Below, piece by piece: positions 30,468 through 43,116 of a DNA stretch of 48,485 nt; positions within the stretch are counted from its first letter, which is position 1; the number at the start of each line of letters is the position of its first letter. Below the pieces are notes generated by a model that was not told the DNA's origin, ran no database searches, and saw only the letters and a list, made by a program, of their open reading frames with translations. The stretch spans positions 1-48,485 of the forward strand of contig JANBPT010000278.1 of NCBI GenBank assembly GCA_027575765.1, given 5' to 3'. The position numbers were made by a program, and so were the translations under genes. Source of the stretch: Tieghemiomyces parasiticus (lineage: Eukaryota > Kickxellomycota > Dimargaritomycetes > Dimargaritales > Dimargaritaceae).

Positions 30468-32920
30468 ACTTATACTGGCCTCCACGGTGCTGGTACCGGT
30501 GTACCTTACTTGATAGAAAGCACTACTATACATTTATAAATAGGATTAATGACTTGGATGCTGACTGTGGTAGGCGAGGCCTCCAAGGGGTGGTTTATTG
30601 CGATACGTGCAAGATAGCGAAAAAGTAAGATAAAGACATTAGTAGTTAGGTTTGTGGGCTTATATAGCCAAGACATGCGTGGAGGGTTGGGCCTTGATTG
30701 GATTTCGGTAGTTAGTCATGAAGGGTTCTCGGTACGTTTGTCATGGCTAATCGTTGGCGTTAAAGGGGTGGTGCCTGTTCCTGTATGGCGTCGCGGTGGC
30801 TTGCAGGGTCTTGTGGTATATCGGCTTTTGGAAACCGACACTGACTACGTTTAGCCAAAGATAATGACTGACCGCCATCTTAAACAGTGTGATTTTAGTT
30901 TTGCACATACTGTAACTTCTCTCGTCCCTGAGAAATATATGTATTGGATTTTACCTTGACCCTTAGAAATAAACCATCGTTCTTCTGATCGCCAGCATTA
31001 CTTGACTATCGAAGTAAAATATTTGACGATGTGTGTTAGGCTGTTGGTTACGTACTCACCAATTTGAAAGTATATTCCCGCTTAACCAAAATAATAAATA
31101 TATGATTTACTCATAATATTAAACAGAATTCATGTATACCGATGCCCCGCTAGTAGCCCACTGAGCAGCTAAAATTATTCAGATATCGATACTGAAATGG
31201 GCCACGCCAGCCTGACCTTCGTTTTGCTCACCTATTTCTCAAGGCGAGTCCCACTGCCGCACATCGTCCTTTCTCTTTCGCTTTCCCTCTTATCCAGGCA
31301 TAATTGCGACCAAAAAGCCCGCTTTGGTTGTAGGCGTGGACCAAGGGGTCCGCCGAAAAGTTAATAAAACTGCCATGCAGTTGGCAGTAGAAGATGAAGT
31401 GATTTTTATACTATATTGCGGATTGTGGTAGGTAGGAGACCGGGGGTGATCGGTACTGTCGATAAAAATATGGTAAGGTAATGATAGCTTTATTAAGGTG
31501 TTCTTTCGCCGGGTTCTATAGCCAGCGGATCATAGGGACGTGGTGCTCAAGGCACTGTCCTCAGAGTGTTATTCGAAGTCGTGCAATGAGAGGGTAAATA
31601 AAACTCGCTTCGGTTTGTAAGGTAAGGAAGAGCTAGGGAGCGGAAACATTGCTGAATAGGGGTAAGGTTTTGGTGAAGGTGGCTAGGGCGGAGATGAATT
31701 GGTGATTGAAGCCACACCCGTCAGGTGGGTTAATGGGCGGTGACGGTCTGGAGCGCCGAGTGACTGGTAGCTGCCACAGGGTGTCCTTTGGCTGACACAC
31801 TGGTCACTGAGTGTGTAATATGGGAAATGGGGCGTGGAGTTATCTGCGGTCCTTATTGATCTAGGATCTGTGCAAGGAAAATTAACGGATGGACAAAGTC
31901 GTTGCAAATTCAAGCAAGGACGGCGGTAACGACGATAACTTGGTCAAGGGAAATATTCTCATTGACTGGGTACCACCTAGTGGCACCGTAAAGTAGGAAC
32001 AGAAGATTTTAATGCACAGGAACGGCTATGATTTTATGAAGGGTGGTATCATTTGCCTACGGTGGGATGGCCAGGTGGGTGGTAATATTGAGTTGAAAGT
32101 GTGACCAGGATAAACGGTGGAGGCTTCCCATCTGGCAGTAGGGCGACAAGGGTGCTACTGTATGATCGTCCTAATTGGTACACATAAAACGATGTCATTA
32201 AAGTAGCCTATAATCAACGATGGACACCACAAATTTTTCGGTTATACGGATCCAGTTTTATGGATCATCCACAATGTCCTTCTGCCTTCCGTACGCCACC
32301 TCCCTCACCCTTAGTCCCTTTCAGCGAACCCAATTCTGCGCCCATTCACGTCAGAAAGGCCGACCATGGCCGCTATCGTTGTACCTAGACCTGCCTTCTC
32401 CTTCCCACTCATTGGTCTTTAAACGCCGTGGCTTCATCTGGCCACCCTGCCGTCACCTGTTTTGGCCGCTCACCGGGTGGGTGGGTGCGGCAGAACAAAT
32501 CGAAGTGTCTATGGGCGTACAAGTAGGACAAGAACCGCCTCTCTTTCCCAACCCCCCTCATGTTCACCGTTATACCCGGCACGATTGCGGTGGGCGAGGG
32601 CGGAATAGTAGGCCTTGCCAATGGTAGGGCTGGAAGGTGCGGTACATGGGCTCATCTTGTTGTTAGGAGGGCCGGTTGTCCCGGTGCCTCCCTCCCTCCC
32701 ACCCGCATTAGCGTGGCGCTATTCTCCCTACTCGCTGCCGGATATAATACCGCGACGGACGCCTTCCCCTTTCCTGCCAATAGGCAACCCTACCACAGTT
32801 TTTATTTCCTACTCTACTGCCGCCCTGCTTTGACGACTGCCAACCGCTCTCTCGTCACCATCTTCATTTCCGGTTTAGGCTTGCGACACATCACGTTTAC
32901 TGACTTTTTTCATTCTGGCA
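30468..32920. other. AT-rich spacer and leader of the second secreted gene
   Basis: About 2.45 kb without a supported gene. The left two thirds are AT-rich with stops in all frames. The right third (about 32270-32920) is C/T-rich on the plus strand and ends at the next ATG. Frames there (32220-32627, 32560-32928) have skewed composition and no motif. A TATAAT-like sequence lies near 32743, about 180 bp before the start codon. Confidence 0.4.
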
Positions 32921-33601
32921 ATGGTTAGAGTTTCATGTATTGTGGCCCTGGCGTTCCTGGCACCGTGGTGCATACTAGCCAGCTCGGACCTTAATCGAGC
33001 CTCCTCCCACATGCGCGTCGATAGCAGTTATCCCGAACGTCTTTCACTTGACCCCCAGTGGCGCGGGTACTTCGTGGAAGAAATAGACGCTGATAGTGCG
33101 GGTGACGCTACGGAGCAAGTATCCTATCCATCCCAGCCGGATTTCGTCCTTGAGGAAACCCCCGAGACGGATCTTCGGTGCAAATTAATCCGGCTTGCGG
33201 CCGCCAATGGACATTTCCCGTCAAGCGTATACCAGGAAACCACGGCGTCTGGCACGCCCTTGGCCGACTCGAAGCGCTACCTTTTTTCCGATTTTGACAA
33301 AGCCACCCAGCGCGCCGTCTCCATTACATTTAATGCCTACCACCAAACGCCGTACAAGTCGTACATTAAAAAACGACCACCGACGTTCAGAGCCGATCGG
33401 CGGGTCATTTATTTAGCGGTCCGGACCCCTAATGGTTTGCGCCTCAAGCTCTACCACCCTGGGGCGAACCAGTCGGCCGATGAGACATACGTTATCCTGC
33501 GACCCCGCCACAAGTCGAGAGCTCTGTTGGGAGATATCGACAATGGCGTTCAGGCTCTCTTCGAAAAGTGTCTGGTCGAAGCAATGCAAGGGTCCCTATG
33601 A
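32921..33601 (+). CDS. Secreted protein of unknown function
   Basis: A single-exon frame of 226 aa. Residues 1-22 form a signal peptide (basic start, hydrophobic VALAFLAPWCILA). The mature part begins polar and acidic, then shows a natural globular composition: DLRCKLIRLAAANGHFP, KRYLFSDFDKATQRAVSITF, RRVIYLAVRTPNGLRLKLYH and a helical end with FEKCLVEAMQ. Only two cysteines remain after signal removal, about 125 residues apart, and one N-x-S site (NQS) is present. I recognise no family. A strand-rich core with end helices suggests a small stable secreted domain. It is the second secreted gene on this strand in 4 kb and could be part of a lineage-specific secretome; this is inference. Confidence 0.78.
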   Translation: MVRVSCIVALAFLAPWCILASSDLNRASSHMRVDSSYPERLSLDPQWRGYFVEEIDADSAGDATEQVSYPSQPDFVLEETPETDLRCKLIRLAAANGHFPSSVYQETTASGTPLADSKRYLFSDFDKATQRAVSITFNAYHQTPYKSYIKKRPPTFRADRRVIYLAVRTPNGLRLKLYHPGANQSADETYVILRPRHKSRALLGDIDNGVQALFEKCLVEAMQGSL

Positions 33602-35158
33602 AATTGACTAGGAGAGAAAAGGTAGGGCGCGGGGGGAGGGTAACGGTGGGTAGTATTGAAGAAGTCGACCTCCGCAGCGGCCAACACCTTTCCAATTGAA
33701 TCGTACCGGCGAATTTGTATATCTTCTTGTTGCAGTTGTTTCTTTCAGATTATAATACCCTTATTTTAATTCTCGGCCTGCGCGACCAAACGGTAGTTAT
33801 TAGCCTCGACATCGGTACTAAATTGATTGGGAATGTGCTCTAGTAAACCGGCCGACCACCGGGCTTGTTATGGCCAACGCCGCCACGTCTAACACTGCCC
33901 CTAAACGAGAAACTTATGGTAATCGATATCACTAGAGTGGGTGGTTCTGCAGCTGGTGTACTTGTCAGTCGCCAATGCAAATGGGCTGGAGCCGTAGATA
34001 CGTTATATCGTTTACTGCAGGCGTTTCCCGGGGTTGGTTTCGACAAGAATATCAGACAGCTTTTACCTTGCCAACTAACCAGTCACTGATACTATAGAGG
34101 TAGCCGGACCCCTTTTTTAGGGTGCCGATGTCCCATTATGGAAGAAAAAAAGTGTGGGTGTAGTCCGCCTTAGCAGTATAGGGAAATGGATAGGAAGGAA
34201 AATCGCAACTTTGGGTCGTGCGCAACGTTGGGCCTGGTAATACATATCAAGCCGCAGGATCCTCGATCGGGTTAGTGATCTGTGACATACCCCCGTGACG
34301 CTATCATGGGATTGTTGTCGATTGAATTGGGTAGGGATCGCACCACCGTTGGGGGGAATTTATAAATATATCACAAAAGTCGGTATTCATCGATTTCGGT
34401 GTTTTGGTCACCCTATAATTGCAGAAAATGTGGGGGTTCCTTATCAGGAATTATTTCTCGTGAGTAGCTGTATTTACCATGACATTGACATTGAATTTCT
34501 TCCCCATTTCCCACTGGGAAGCCACATAAACGTGTGTCTAATATTCCATGTTGAGGCTGTCCAACCTCAAACAAACGGACCAGGTTCATCGCCTGCCATA
34601 GTCAGCCCCGCAGGACTAACGGAGGTCAGAAAATTGCTTGGCCATAGTACTTGGACATGATGGATGAGGACCACCATGCGGCAGCGGCAGTGGTGGTGGT
34701 AGTGGCTATCTGCAAGCTGTTACGCATTAGAAGGATTGACATGTTATGCAGCGCCACCTTCGTAACTAGGTGCACCGCTGACTACCGGCCGCCACAACAA
34801 GTTACCTCTGGCTGCGGGTGACAACATGGGGTGCAGGCGAGAGACATGTTACGAACCCAGTGGGTGAGGCGAGGAAGACCTGGTGGGATACAGGGGCAAC
34901 GGTAGCACTCACCCATCCTCTGATTCCCACCCCTCCTCCTCCCTCCCCACCGTGCACCTTGCCGCTATATATTCTCGCACCCCCGATATTGACTTCACCT
35001 GCATATTCGACCCTATTGAGCAAACGCCGAAGGCTACTAAGGCTGGTTTTTAGCAGGTCACGCGGTCGTACTTTCCCAGAAACGATTTATACTACCACAT
35101 CCCACCCCCTCTCTATCTCCTGCCCAACTCCGCTTATGTTTCCTCCCCCTCCCTTCGC

Positions 35159-35176
35159 ACACACACACACACACAC
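35159..35176 (+). repeat. (AC)9 microsatellite
   Basis: Nine perfect AC units follow a C/T-rich stretch in the gene-poor interval. No coding frame depends on it. Confidence 0.95.
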
Positions 35177-38100
35177 GCATAACACCTCCGATAACGGGCG
35201 GTTGGAGTCCCGTTCTGGCGGGAGGTGAGAGCTGGCCGCAGCGGCCTAGCCACGCGATGGCGATTCATGCACTCACTATAGTAGGTATCCATAAAGAATA
35301 CATTAGAACATGATAACCCACCAAAGGCGCCATGGCTGCCAACAAATCACAATCTGAGCTTTATTACGTGCTGCGTTGCGTCACGGCTGTAACCGATTAA
35401 GCTGGATGGCGAATACCCCTCCCCATTGAAGTCCAAACACCCAGTATGGAAGGCGTCATTAGATATCGGCCCGAGTGATGAGCACAGAGAGGTGGGCGTT
35501 GGGAGCGGCGATTGAAAGCGCTTCGCTAATGGAAAGGCAAGAGCAGGGGAGGACAGCGGTAAACGCGGTATAGAACATAGGCCTTGGCATACTGGGGCTC
35601 AGCATGGATTGGTAGTGCAGGGGTTGGGAGGGGGGAAGGATTGCCGTAGTGCATCGTCCATTGCCTACTTTACTCAATTAAGCCTCATGCCACTCATCCC
35701 AGATGGTAACCGGCCGAGATGGATGGGAGAGGGAGGGGGGACATGCAAGCGCTACGTCGAGGGGAGTGAGGGCCAATGTGCCATAAGGATTGAGGCAGCA
35801 GGGAGGAACTATCCAAGCCGACAGACTTTCCCTCTGGCAGGTTAGAGGGGAGGTATGAGTTGGAGGGCCGATGGCAAGCCGTGCGGTCTGTAGGGAGGTA
35901 GTCAAGGGTGCGTATGTGCGACTATAGGACACTGCATAGCCGCCACTAAACAAACAGATGGGGCGGTAGAGGGTGCGCATGGGTCTCTTTAAGCTTGTAG
36001 AGGGCGGGGAGGTGAGATCTGGTGGAAGATGAGTCAGAGGCAGGCGACAGGGCTGGAGGGGAAGCGAGTAGAGGGTGAAGGGAAATAACCAGTGTATCGG
36101 GGAGATTAGGGGGGGTGGAGAGCTCAAGCGGGATTCCAGAGTGGATCGGATGGACGAGGGCTAGGCACATCGGGGTTACGATAACTATGTCTTTTTTTGG
36201 GTTCTACACCAGCCCCCCCCCGCTAATTCCTATTAACCTGTGCGAGCTGAGACCTCTACCTGGCAATCCCTTTGATACTGCACTATCGTTTAGAAGTACG
36301 GTGTGGTGCTCGGGCCATGTATCTGGCACAGTTTCGATGACGATAACGAACAACTGCCTAATCTATAGCTGGTAGTCGCCGCCGCGAAGCGTCTGATTGG
36401 ATCATCGCCACTTTACCGAGCACAAGTTCAGCTTAATAGCAACGGGGAGAGAAAGAGATGTTGGATGTCTGGTAAGCCCCGCCGCTTTGGGAGTCGCCGC
36501 CAATACCGTTCCATACCGCGGTGATCGACTCCACGTAGGTCCCGCTCTTCATTTCGGGCCCTCTCACCAGATCAGGAGTCGACACCAAGAACTTGAGGAG
36601 CGGCAATATGGTTGAGCAACACATGAACACAATCCAAGGTAATCCTGCAGAGGGAGGGTGTGGTGAGAGGTGGTTGGTCGAGCCTTAGTGGCCAACCTGG
36701 CAGGAGGAGAGCTGCTTTGGATGGCGGAGACGGTGGTCCCGACGGTTAAGAAGTGGGCGGGAGGCCATACTGGTTGCACGAGTGAGTGGGTGGGTGACGG
36801 CAGAGGGGGGGGGCGTTAGTGGATTATGAACCGATAGACGGTGGCCGACTTCTCAGTGACGGCGATCTGCTACCATTAAGATGATCAGCTCACACCTCTT
36901 TACCTCCTACTCTCAATTATCCACACTAGACCTTTGCAAGCCGCCGGGCGCTGTTGTATTGTCCCGCCAGTGTCTCTTTAGCATACCGTACCCGACAATC
37001 AGGAACTTTGGTGCGGGGTTAACTCCATAGTATCGTCACCTAGGCTATTAGGCTCCGCTGCCGTCGTTCGCCTCGCCCCTTCCCTGCCACCCCCTCCCCC
37101 TTTTCCCCCGACCATTGTCGTCATACCCCCTCCGGCTCCCTCACTGCCTGGACCGTAGTCTTCTCCCCCGCTCGCGAGGTCACTGTGAACTTGGTAGTAA
37201 CCAGACCCACTCAAGGATCGCCACCATTGTGCCTCGTTCCTCTGCACCCCTTCGGAGTGAAACTTGACGACTAGCTTCGATTGGCCACCGGATTCCAGGG
37301 AGTTCGTGGTTGACGCACAGGGCGGTCCTACGTCGGTGGCTCGTTTCCCCTCGTTAGCTTCATTATAGCGAGGGGTGCAGACCGCTGGGCTATTCCTAGC
37401 CCTGGGCCCCAGGCCATCATCCCCGTTATGGACACGGTTACCACGAGCGCCATACTATCAGCCACTTGCTATGTATGGACGGTGGGTCTCTGGCCCCTCG
37501 TATCAAAGCGTGGTCGTGCTGAACGAGGGTATTGTCAAGAGGAAGTTAGATATGTCCCTTTACTAAAGAGGGACTGATGGCCTGTCTGTTTGGGCCGACT
37601 GGCAATGGGCCATCTACTTGCCCACGCCCCTCCCCCCCTATGTCCGCCCACGGCCTCCCCGTAAGGCAGGTCCTATGAAACCCCATCACCGCTTATTTTG
37701 GACTCTGGGGCATTCCTACTATTTACGACCAACCTCCGGATCCCCCCTCCCCGCCTCGGCCCGAACGGTCAGCAGGTCCCCTTAGTAACGTAAATTGTAC
37801 TACTACATCTACATATTATCTGTAGTGCCAATCTAGCGCTGCGCCGGAGTATTACCAAACCAGTCAGTACAAAGCCGCCCTCATTTCACCGTCCACACCC
37901 CTCTCCCTCTGCGCGACCTCCCATTACCGGCCCTGGCCGCCAGCGTTTGGCGCTGCCCAACGACGCTTCCTTTAGTCAAACTCCGCCGGGTACCTCGCTG
38001 GGAGGCAATCGGGTCATGACGCGTATTATTCACTGCGCATTCAATCGGCACAAATACCACATCTTCGTTGGGCTGATGTCACCCAGACCAGCAGGAAGGC

Positions 38101-41100
38101 TATGCCAATGGGGGTTAGGGGTTGTGGCTGGCCGTATTGTCAGGAGCATGTCGACCCAAGCTCTAATGGTAAGGAACCACCAGCTGGCGGGGTTCATTCT
38201 GCGCTCCTTCCCCCCCCCGCCCACATCCCTGAAGTCTGCACGGTTTAGTCTGAATCTACAACATTCAGCCCACCCAAATATTTAGTAGGGATGGGTACAG
38301 GTTCTTGTAGAAAGCTGGGCGATCCCTGGAGGGAGTGTGGGAAAGAATTGTGCGCGCGGTTTTCGCAGTGAAGCGGGGTCGCTGAGGGGAAGAGGCGGGA
38401 GGCGGCGGGGGAGTGCGATGTGGTGGGACAGCCGACCGAGGGAAAGTGCGGCCGGAATAGGAAGGTGATCCGCGTACAAGTGTGAATGTATCGATGGGAC
38501 GCGGGGTGGGTGGGGGGCTTCGTGTCTCCCCGGAATGGCCGCCGCCTGGCTTTGCTGCTGCCCTCGTTGTTTCGCATACGTTTGCACCGGTTGCTGCAAT
38601 GGGGCGGGGACACCATCCCCGAGGGCGGTTACTGCTCGGAGGGCAGGCCATGGATCTCGACTGCCAGACGTTTGGGCGCTGTTGTGTGTGGGTGTGGGTG
38701 GGAGAGCGGTCGATGGTACAGATTCGTCGTTGGCCGGGGGGTGAAGTGAGTAAATGGGGACTTGGACGGCTGACGCATGCGACGCTTGCCTAAACAGGGC
38801 CCATGGACAATGAAGGTGGGGGAGGGTGTGAATAGCAGCGGTGTTACGGGGGGGGGGTCCCCGTCTGGCAACGTTGCACACAGTCCGGGCCCGCGGCGCC
38901 CTACTTCGGGAGGGAACACACCTTCCACGAGCTACCCCCCCGCGCCCGGCCGGAGGGCACTGGAGATGCCACGTAGGCCGACCTCATGACGCGGCAGGAC
39001 AACCGAGCAGGCCAGAAGGCCCGACGACCGACACTACGCCACCACTGTATTGCCGGGGACACTATCCACCTGCTCCCAGAGCCCCGCTGTACAGGCCCAT
39101 GCCGCCGTGGAAACCCGCTGGTATCTACCGCATAGCTGTCCCTCTAGACTGGAAGGGGAAATGATGGGTCTCGGTCCGGTGCCCCGCACTATCTCCGAGC
39201 CGTGTGTTTCTTAACCTTTCTCGTCGGCCGTCCTGACACAAGTAGTGAAGGTGCAGCCATGCTTGGTATAGGACAGAGCCGAAGAGACCTTAATAAGGGG
39301 GGGGGTTGGACGCATGTTTGCAGGTCAATGTTTCAGGTTGTAGCCCAATCAACCACGGTGTAATCATGCCAATGGGCGACCCGGGGGGTAACCCATTACG
39401 CTTCTGTACCAAAATTGCCCCCGCTCGGAGCTACTAAGGTCCCAACTGATTGCGCCCAACGTAAAGCGGTCTGCAAGGGGACTTGCTGATTCGCGGACGC
39501 CATGGCGAACGTTCCGGAAGCGCCGACCCGTCCGTGCTCGATCCTGCACTTCATCCCGCGCTTTCTTTATCCGCTGTCCTAGCCAACGGAACCGCGGGGG
39601 GATACTAACCCACCAACCCCCGCCATCTTGGGGAGGGCGTAAATCAAGTGGCGACGTTTCCTAGTCGGGACCTCTGCCCCCCTGGCCGGGCCTTCAAGCC
39701 GGGCCGAACGCTTATCTCTGCTTATCCACCGTTGATAGTCACTGCCCGGAACAACAGAGCTGCACGCCTTCCGCTTACAATGGGCCTGGCCCAAGTTGGA
39801 ACCACCCCTCGCATCGCTGACGCATACCCTGCACCTAGCACGACTGGCTTTCCAGCATCGGCGCTTGGTATTTCCGCGAAGAGCGGGTAACCAATGTGGG
39901 CTGCCAAGGGACGCCGGATAGATGGCATAGCAAAGGGTTGTGGAAGGCTGCCAACCTCTGCCCGATGGTTTGACTGCGTGCCCTACAGAGAACCCATTCA
40001 CATAGGCAGCCCGTGCTGACAACCCATTTGTAGTCCCGCTACTGCGTTGCCCCGGGACGTGTTTAGTGGTCTCCCCTGGTACGGCTTGACCCCTCGTACT
40101 GGGAAACCCGTCCCTTTCCGTGCTATAAAACCCAACGCCCCCTTCCCACCGGAGTGGCCGCACTGTGCGGACGATCCAGGCGCGAGTAGAGCGCGTCCTT
40201 ATGCCACAGTGGCCCGAGTCAGGTGCGCGCAAAGGAAACACTGGTTACCTGGCGACCCTCCCCTCCCCACCACTTGACTGGGGAGCAGCACACGATGCCG
40301 TCCTGCTCCTAACCCGATAACCCCCTGATTTCAGGTTCTAGTCCGGAGTCGCGGAACCCACCGTTACAATCTGATGTCCGCCCACGCCCTCTGCCTTGGC
40401 AGCGTACCTAGATGGAATGGCAGGTCAGTAAAGAAGGGATCGACTAAACACGTCGCTCACCTCCGCCGGCCCGCATGGTTGCCCCAACGGCCCTCGCCAT
40501 TAGTGAAAGCTGGCCACTACCCAGGCAGACTCTCTAGGGCGGCGCCGGGCGGGTGTGGGCGCGGCCTTCGGCTGTCGTGATGTGTTTTCGATACCCAATG
40601 TCATAGGTGCCCCCCCGAGCCAGGCCGACCAGAAGTAGCCCCATCGTCGGTTATACTCTCGAGGCACAGGCAACTAGTTTCTTTCCGACCTACTGTACGC
40701 CCTCGGATCGATGCGACCAGCGATACCAACTGATCCTGGGCTGATGGGATACGACCGGCTGGAGAAGAATCGCATTCCACCTGTCCAGTTTCGATAAGCA
40801 TACATGCCATGGATCACGCAGCAATTGGCACTTACCCAGGACATCTAGTTCCAGCCGCCATACACCGACCGTTTAGCGTCTGGTATCCAGGGCCTCGTAG
40901 TTGGCATACACCATGTCAGCCATCGTCCCCATCACCACGACCACTAAACAACTCCACCCGTAAGCCATGTATGCATGCACGCGTCACTAGGCTTGATTGT
41001 CGCTAGTATGCAGGTGGGTGGCCCTTGCCCAGGATGCTACTTAGGGCTAGGCTGCCGGTTATCTCCTTTGCATCCTTTCATTTCTTCGTTATCAGCCCCT

Positions 41101-43101
41101 TCCTTTCAGTGCCGTCGATTACACCGTTTTCTCTCCATTTGTTAATCGTGCCATGCATGGCCTGCATCGACAGATATATATATATATGTTTCGTTTGTTT
41201 CCAAGTTCGTCACGCTTCACCAGCCTGGATTACCCCGCCCCGGCCGCCCGCCCATCGAGCGTCCTGTATCACGAACCCCCCCCCTGCCCCCTTTCTCTAC
41301 TCTCGCTCCCTCGAATGCCTCGTCCGCCAGAGTTCCTTATCAAATCTTTATTCTGTCCACCTTTTCTGGTGTACAACCCGAAGTGGGAAGGAAAGGGAGG
41401 CGGTTGGTCCGGACCACCCTGTTTCCCCTCGCCCGTTTTACTCTCATCTGCCTGGTTATACCATTATTGTTGTCTGGCATTCTAAGCAACGGGTGGTCGC
41501 CATTATTAATTAAATCATCCTTTTCTAGACGGCATATCCCCCCACGTAGCCATCCGGCGGCCCTGCTTCCCAGTCCAGCGAAGGGCGGGGCAGAGTGTCA
41601 CCCGCCCCGTCCTCTTCCAGGTGGTACTGGCACGACCGGGCTCCGTTGGCCACATCGCCGACGACTGCACACCGTTTTGTTTTACACGCTCGGTTTTTCT
41701 CCCTGTATGCCTCTGTTAATATATAGGCAGCCTCAAAAGGAAGGAGCTTAAGATGGCAATTTGTCAAGGGGCTAACTATCATCCTGTCTTGTTGCGCACT
41801 AAGGTGGAGGGATCGGTGTCCTTGGTTGCCTATTAGTACGCTCGTCCTCACTTCGGACCAACATGATGAATTGCGCGCAGGCCCCCATGCATCGTGGTGG
41901 CCACTACACTACGTGGTTAGGATCTGGCCAAGAGGGTCCGGTCCACCTTCAATCCTCCCCCAAACGACCGGATATCCGTCGCCCGGTGGTTAAAGCACCT
42001 CAGCAGTTTCCATGCCCCCCCTCCTCCCGGTCGCTCCCGCTTGGCCCTAGCGCCGGTGCACTTCTCATAATCTAACCAACTTCTGTATTCTTGTTCCCTT
42101 TGCAGGATCTATTGTTACCCGCCCACTGGGCCTTTCGACACGACCGTTCTCCCCCCGCAGTACTCAGATTCCCCGCCGTTTGTCTCCCCACACTCCCGAT
42201 TTTCCCGCCACCACCCTACTTTGCATCACTTGGCCTCTCCCGCTTCCTCCCCTCTGATCTTCAATCCTTTTTTTTTTCCGACATTCCCGCCCCCTCTTTC
42301 CCTCACCATCTTCTTCCCTCCACCACCCCGCCTTCTCCTCGGTTGCCACTCCCGGTCCCATTCACCCGCCCTCCACCTCTTCATACTTCCGGCGTAACTA
42401 TATATTAGTGCCCCTGTCCTCATTTAGCATCGCCGTATGGCCCCCCCTCTTCCTTCACCTTACCCTCCGCCCTCCAGTAATCTTCACCTGGTCTCATTTT
42501 GACCGTTTTCGTATATATACATTCGCCACATCTTTGTGCACGCGCCCAGTTATTCTTCCTCCTTATGGCTCGCCCCCTATCCTCCTCCGGCACACTTTAA
42601 CCCCTAAACATCCAGTCGATTGCCTAGTAGGCGGTTTCCATAAATATACTTTCTTTTGTTCATTGCTGTTTGGCCAATCATATTTTTTAGTTCCATTACC
42701 GTCCTGTCCACCCCCCCCCCTCGTGTTCTAGCCATTGTGGTGGTCACTTACTATTCGACGCCCTGTAGTTCTCGATACACTAAACATACTGGCCTTGTAG
42801 TTCACTGCTTCGACTACCCGCTTTCCAGCCTCTTTGTTACCCCTGACTCGACGCTTCAAACTCGTATGTCCGACCGCGGTACTGTCCCTTAGTTCCAATT
42901 AGCTACCCCCTTTCATTCTCTTGATAGCTTAGCCCTAACTATCGTAGAATCGCTGGCCCGCCGAGCCCTGTACCTAGTGTACCCCTGCAACCCTATTCTC
43001 CCACTCTTACTTAGCACATCCCGAGGACTTGGCAGGTACGTACACTTGCAATAGCCTAGCGTATACTCGTGTAGCCCCCTCCCTCTAGCCAGACAGCGAG
43101 G

Positions 43102-43116
43102 GGTGGTGGTGGTGGT
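43102..43116 (+). repeat. (GGT)5 trinucleotide repeat
   Basis: Five perfect GGT units (continuing as GG) lie in noncoding DNA about 2.8 kb before the MADS-box gene. Confidence 0.9.

Noticed and set aside
38282..38881. Minus-strand frame of 199 codons
   Set aside because: It is Pro/His/Ser-rich, overlaps several frames on both strands and lies in a skewed G-rich patch.
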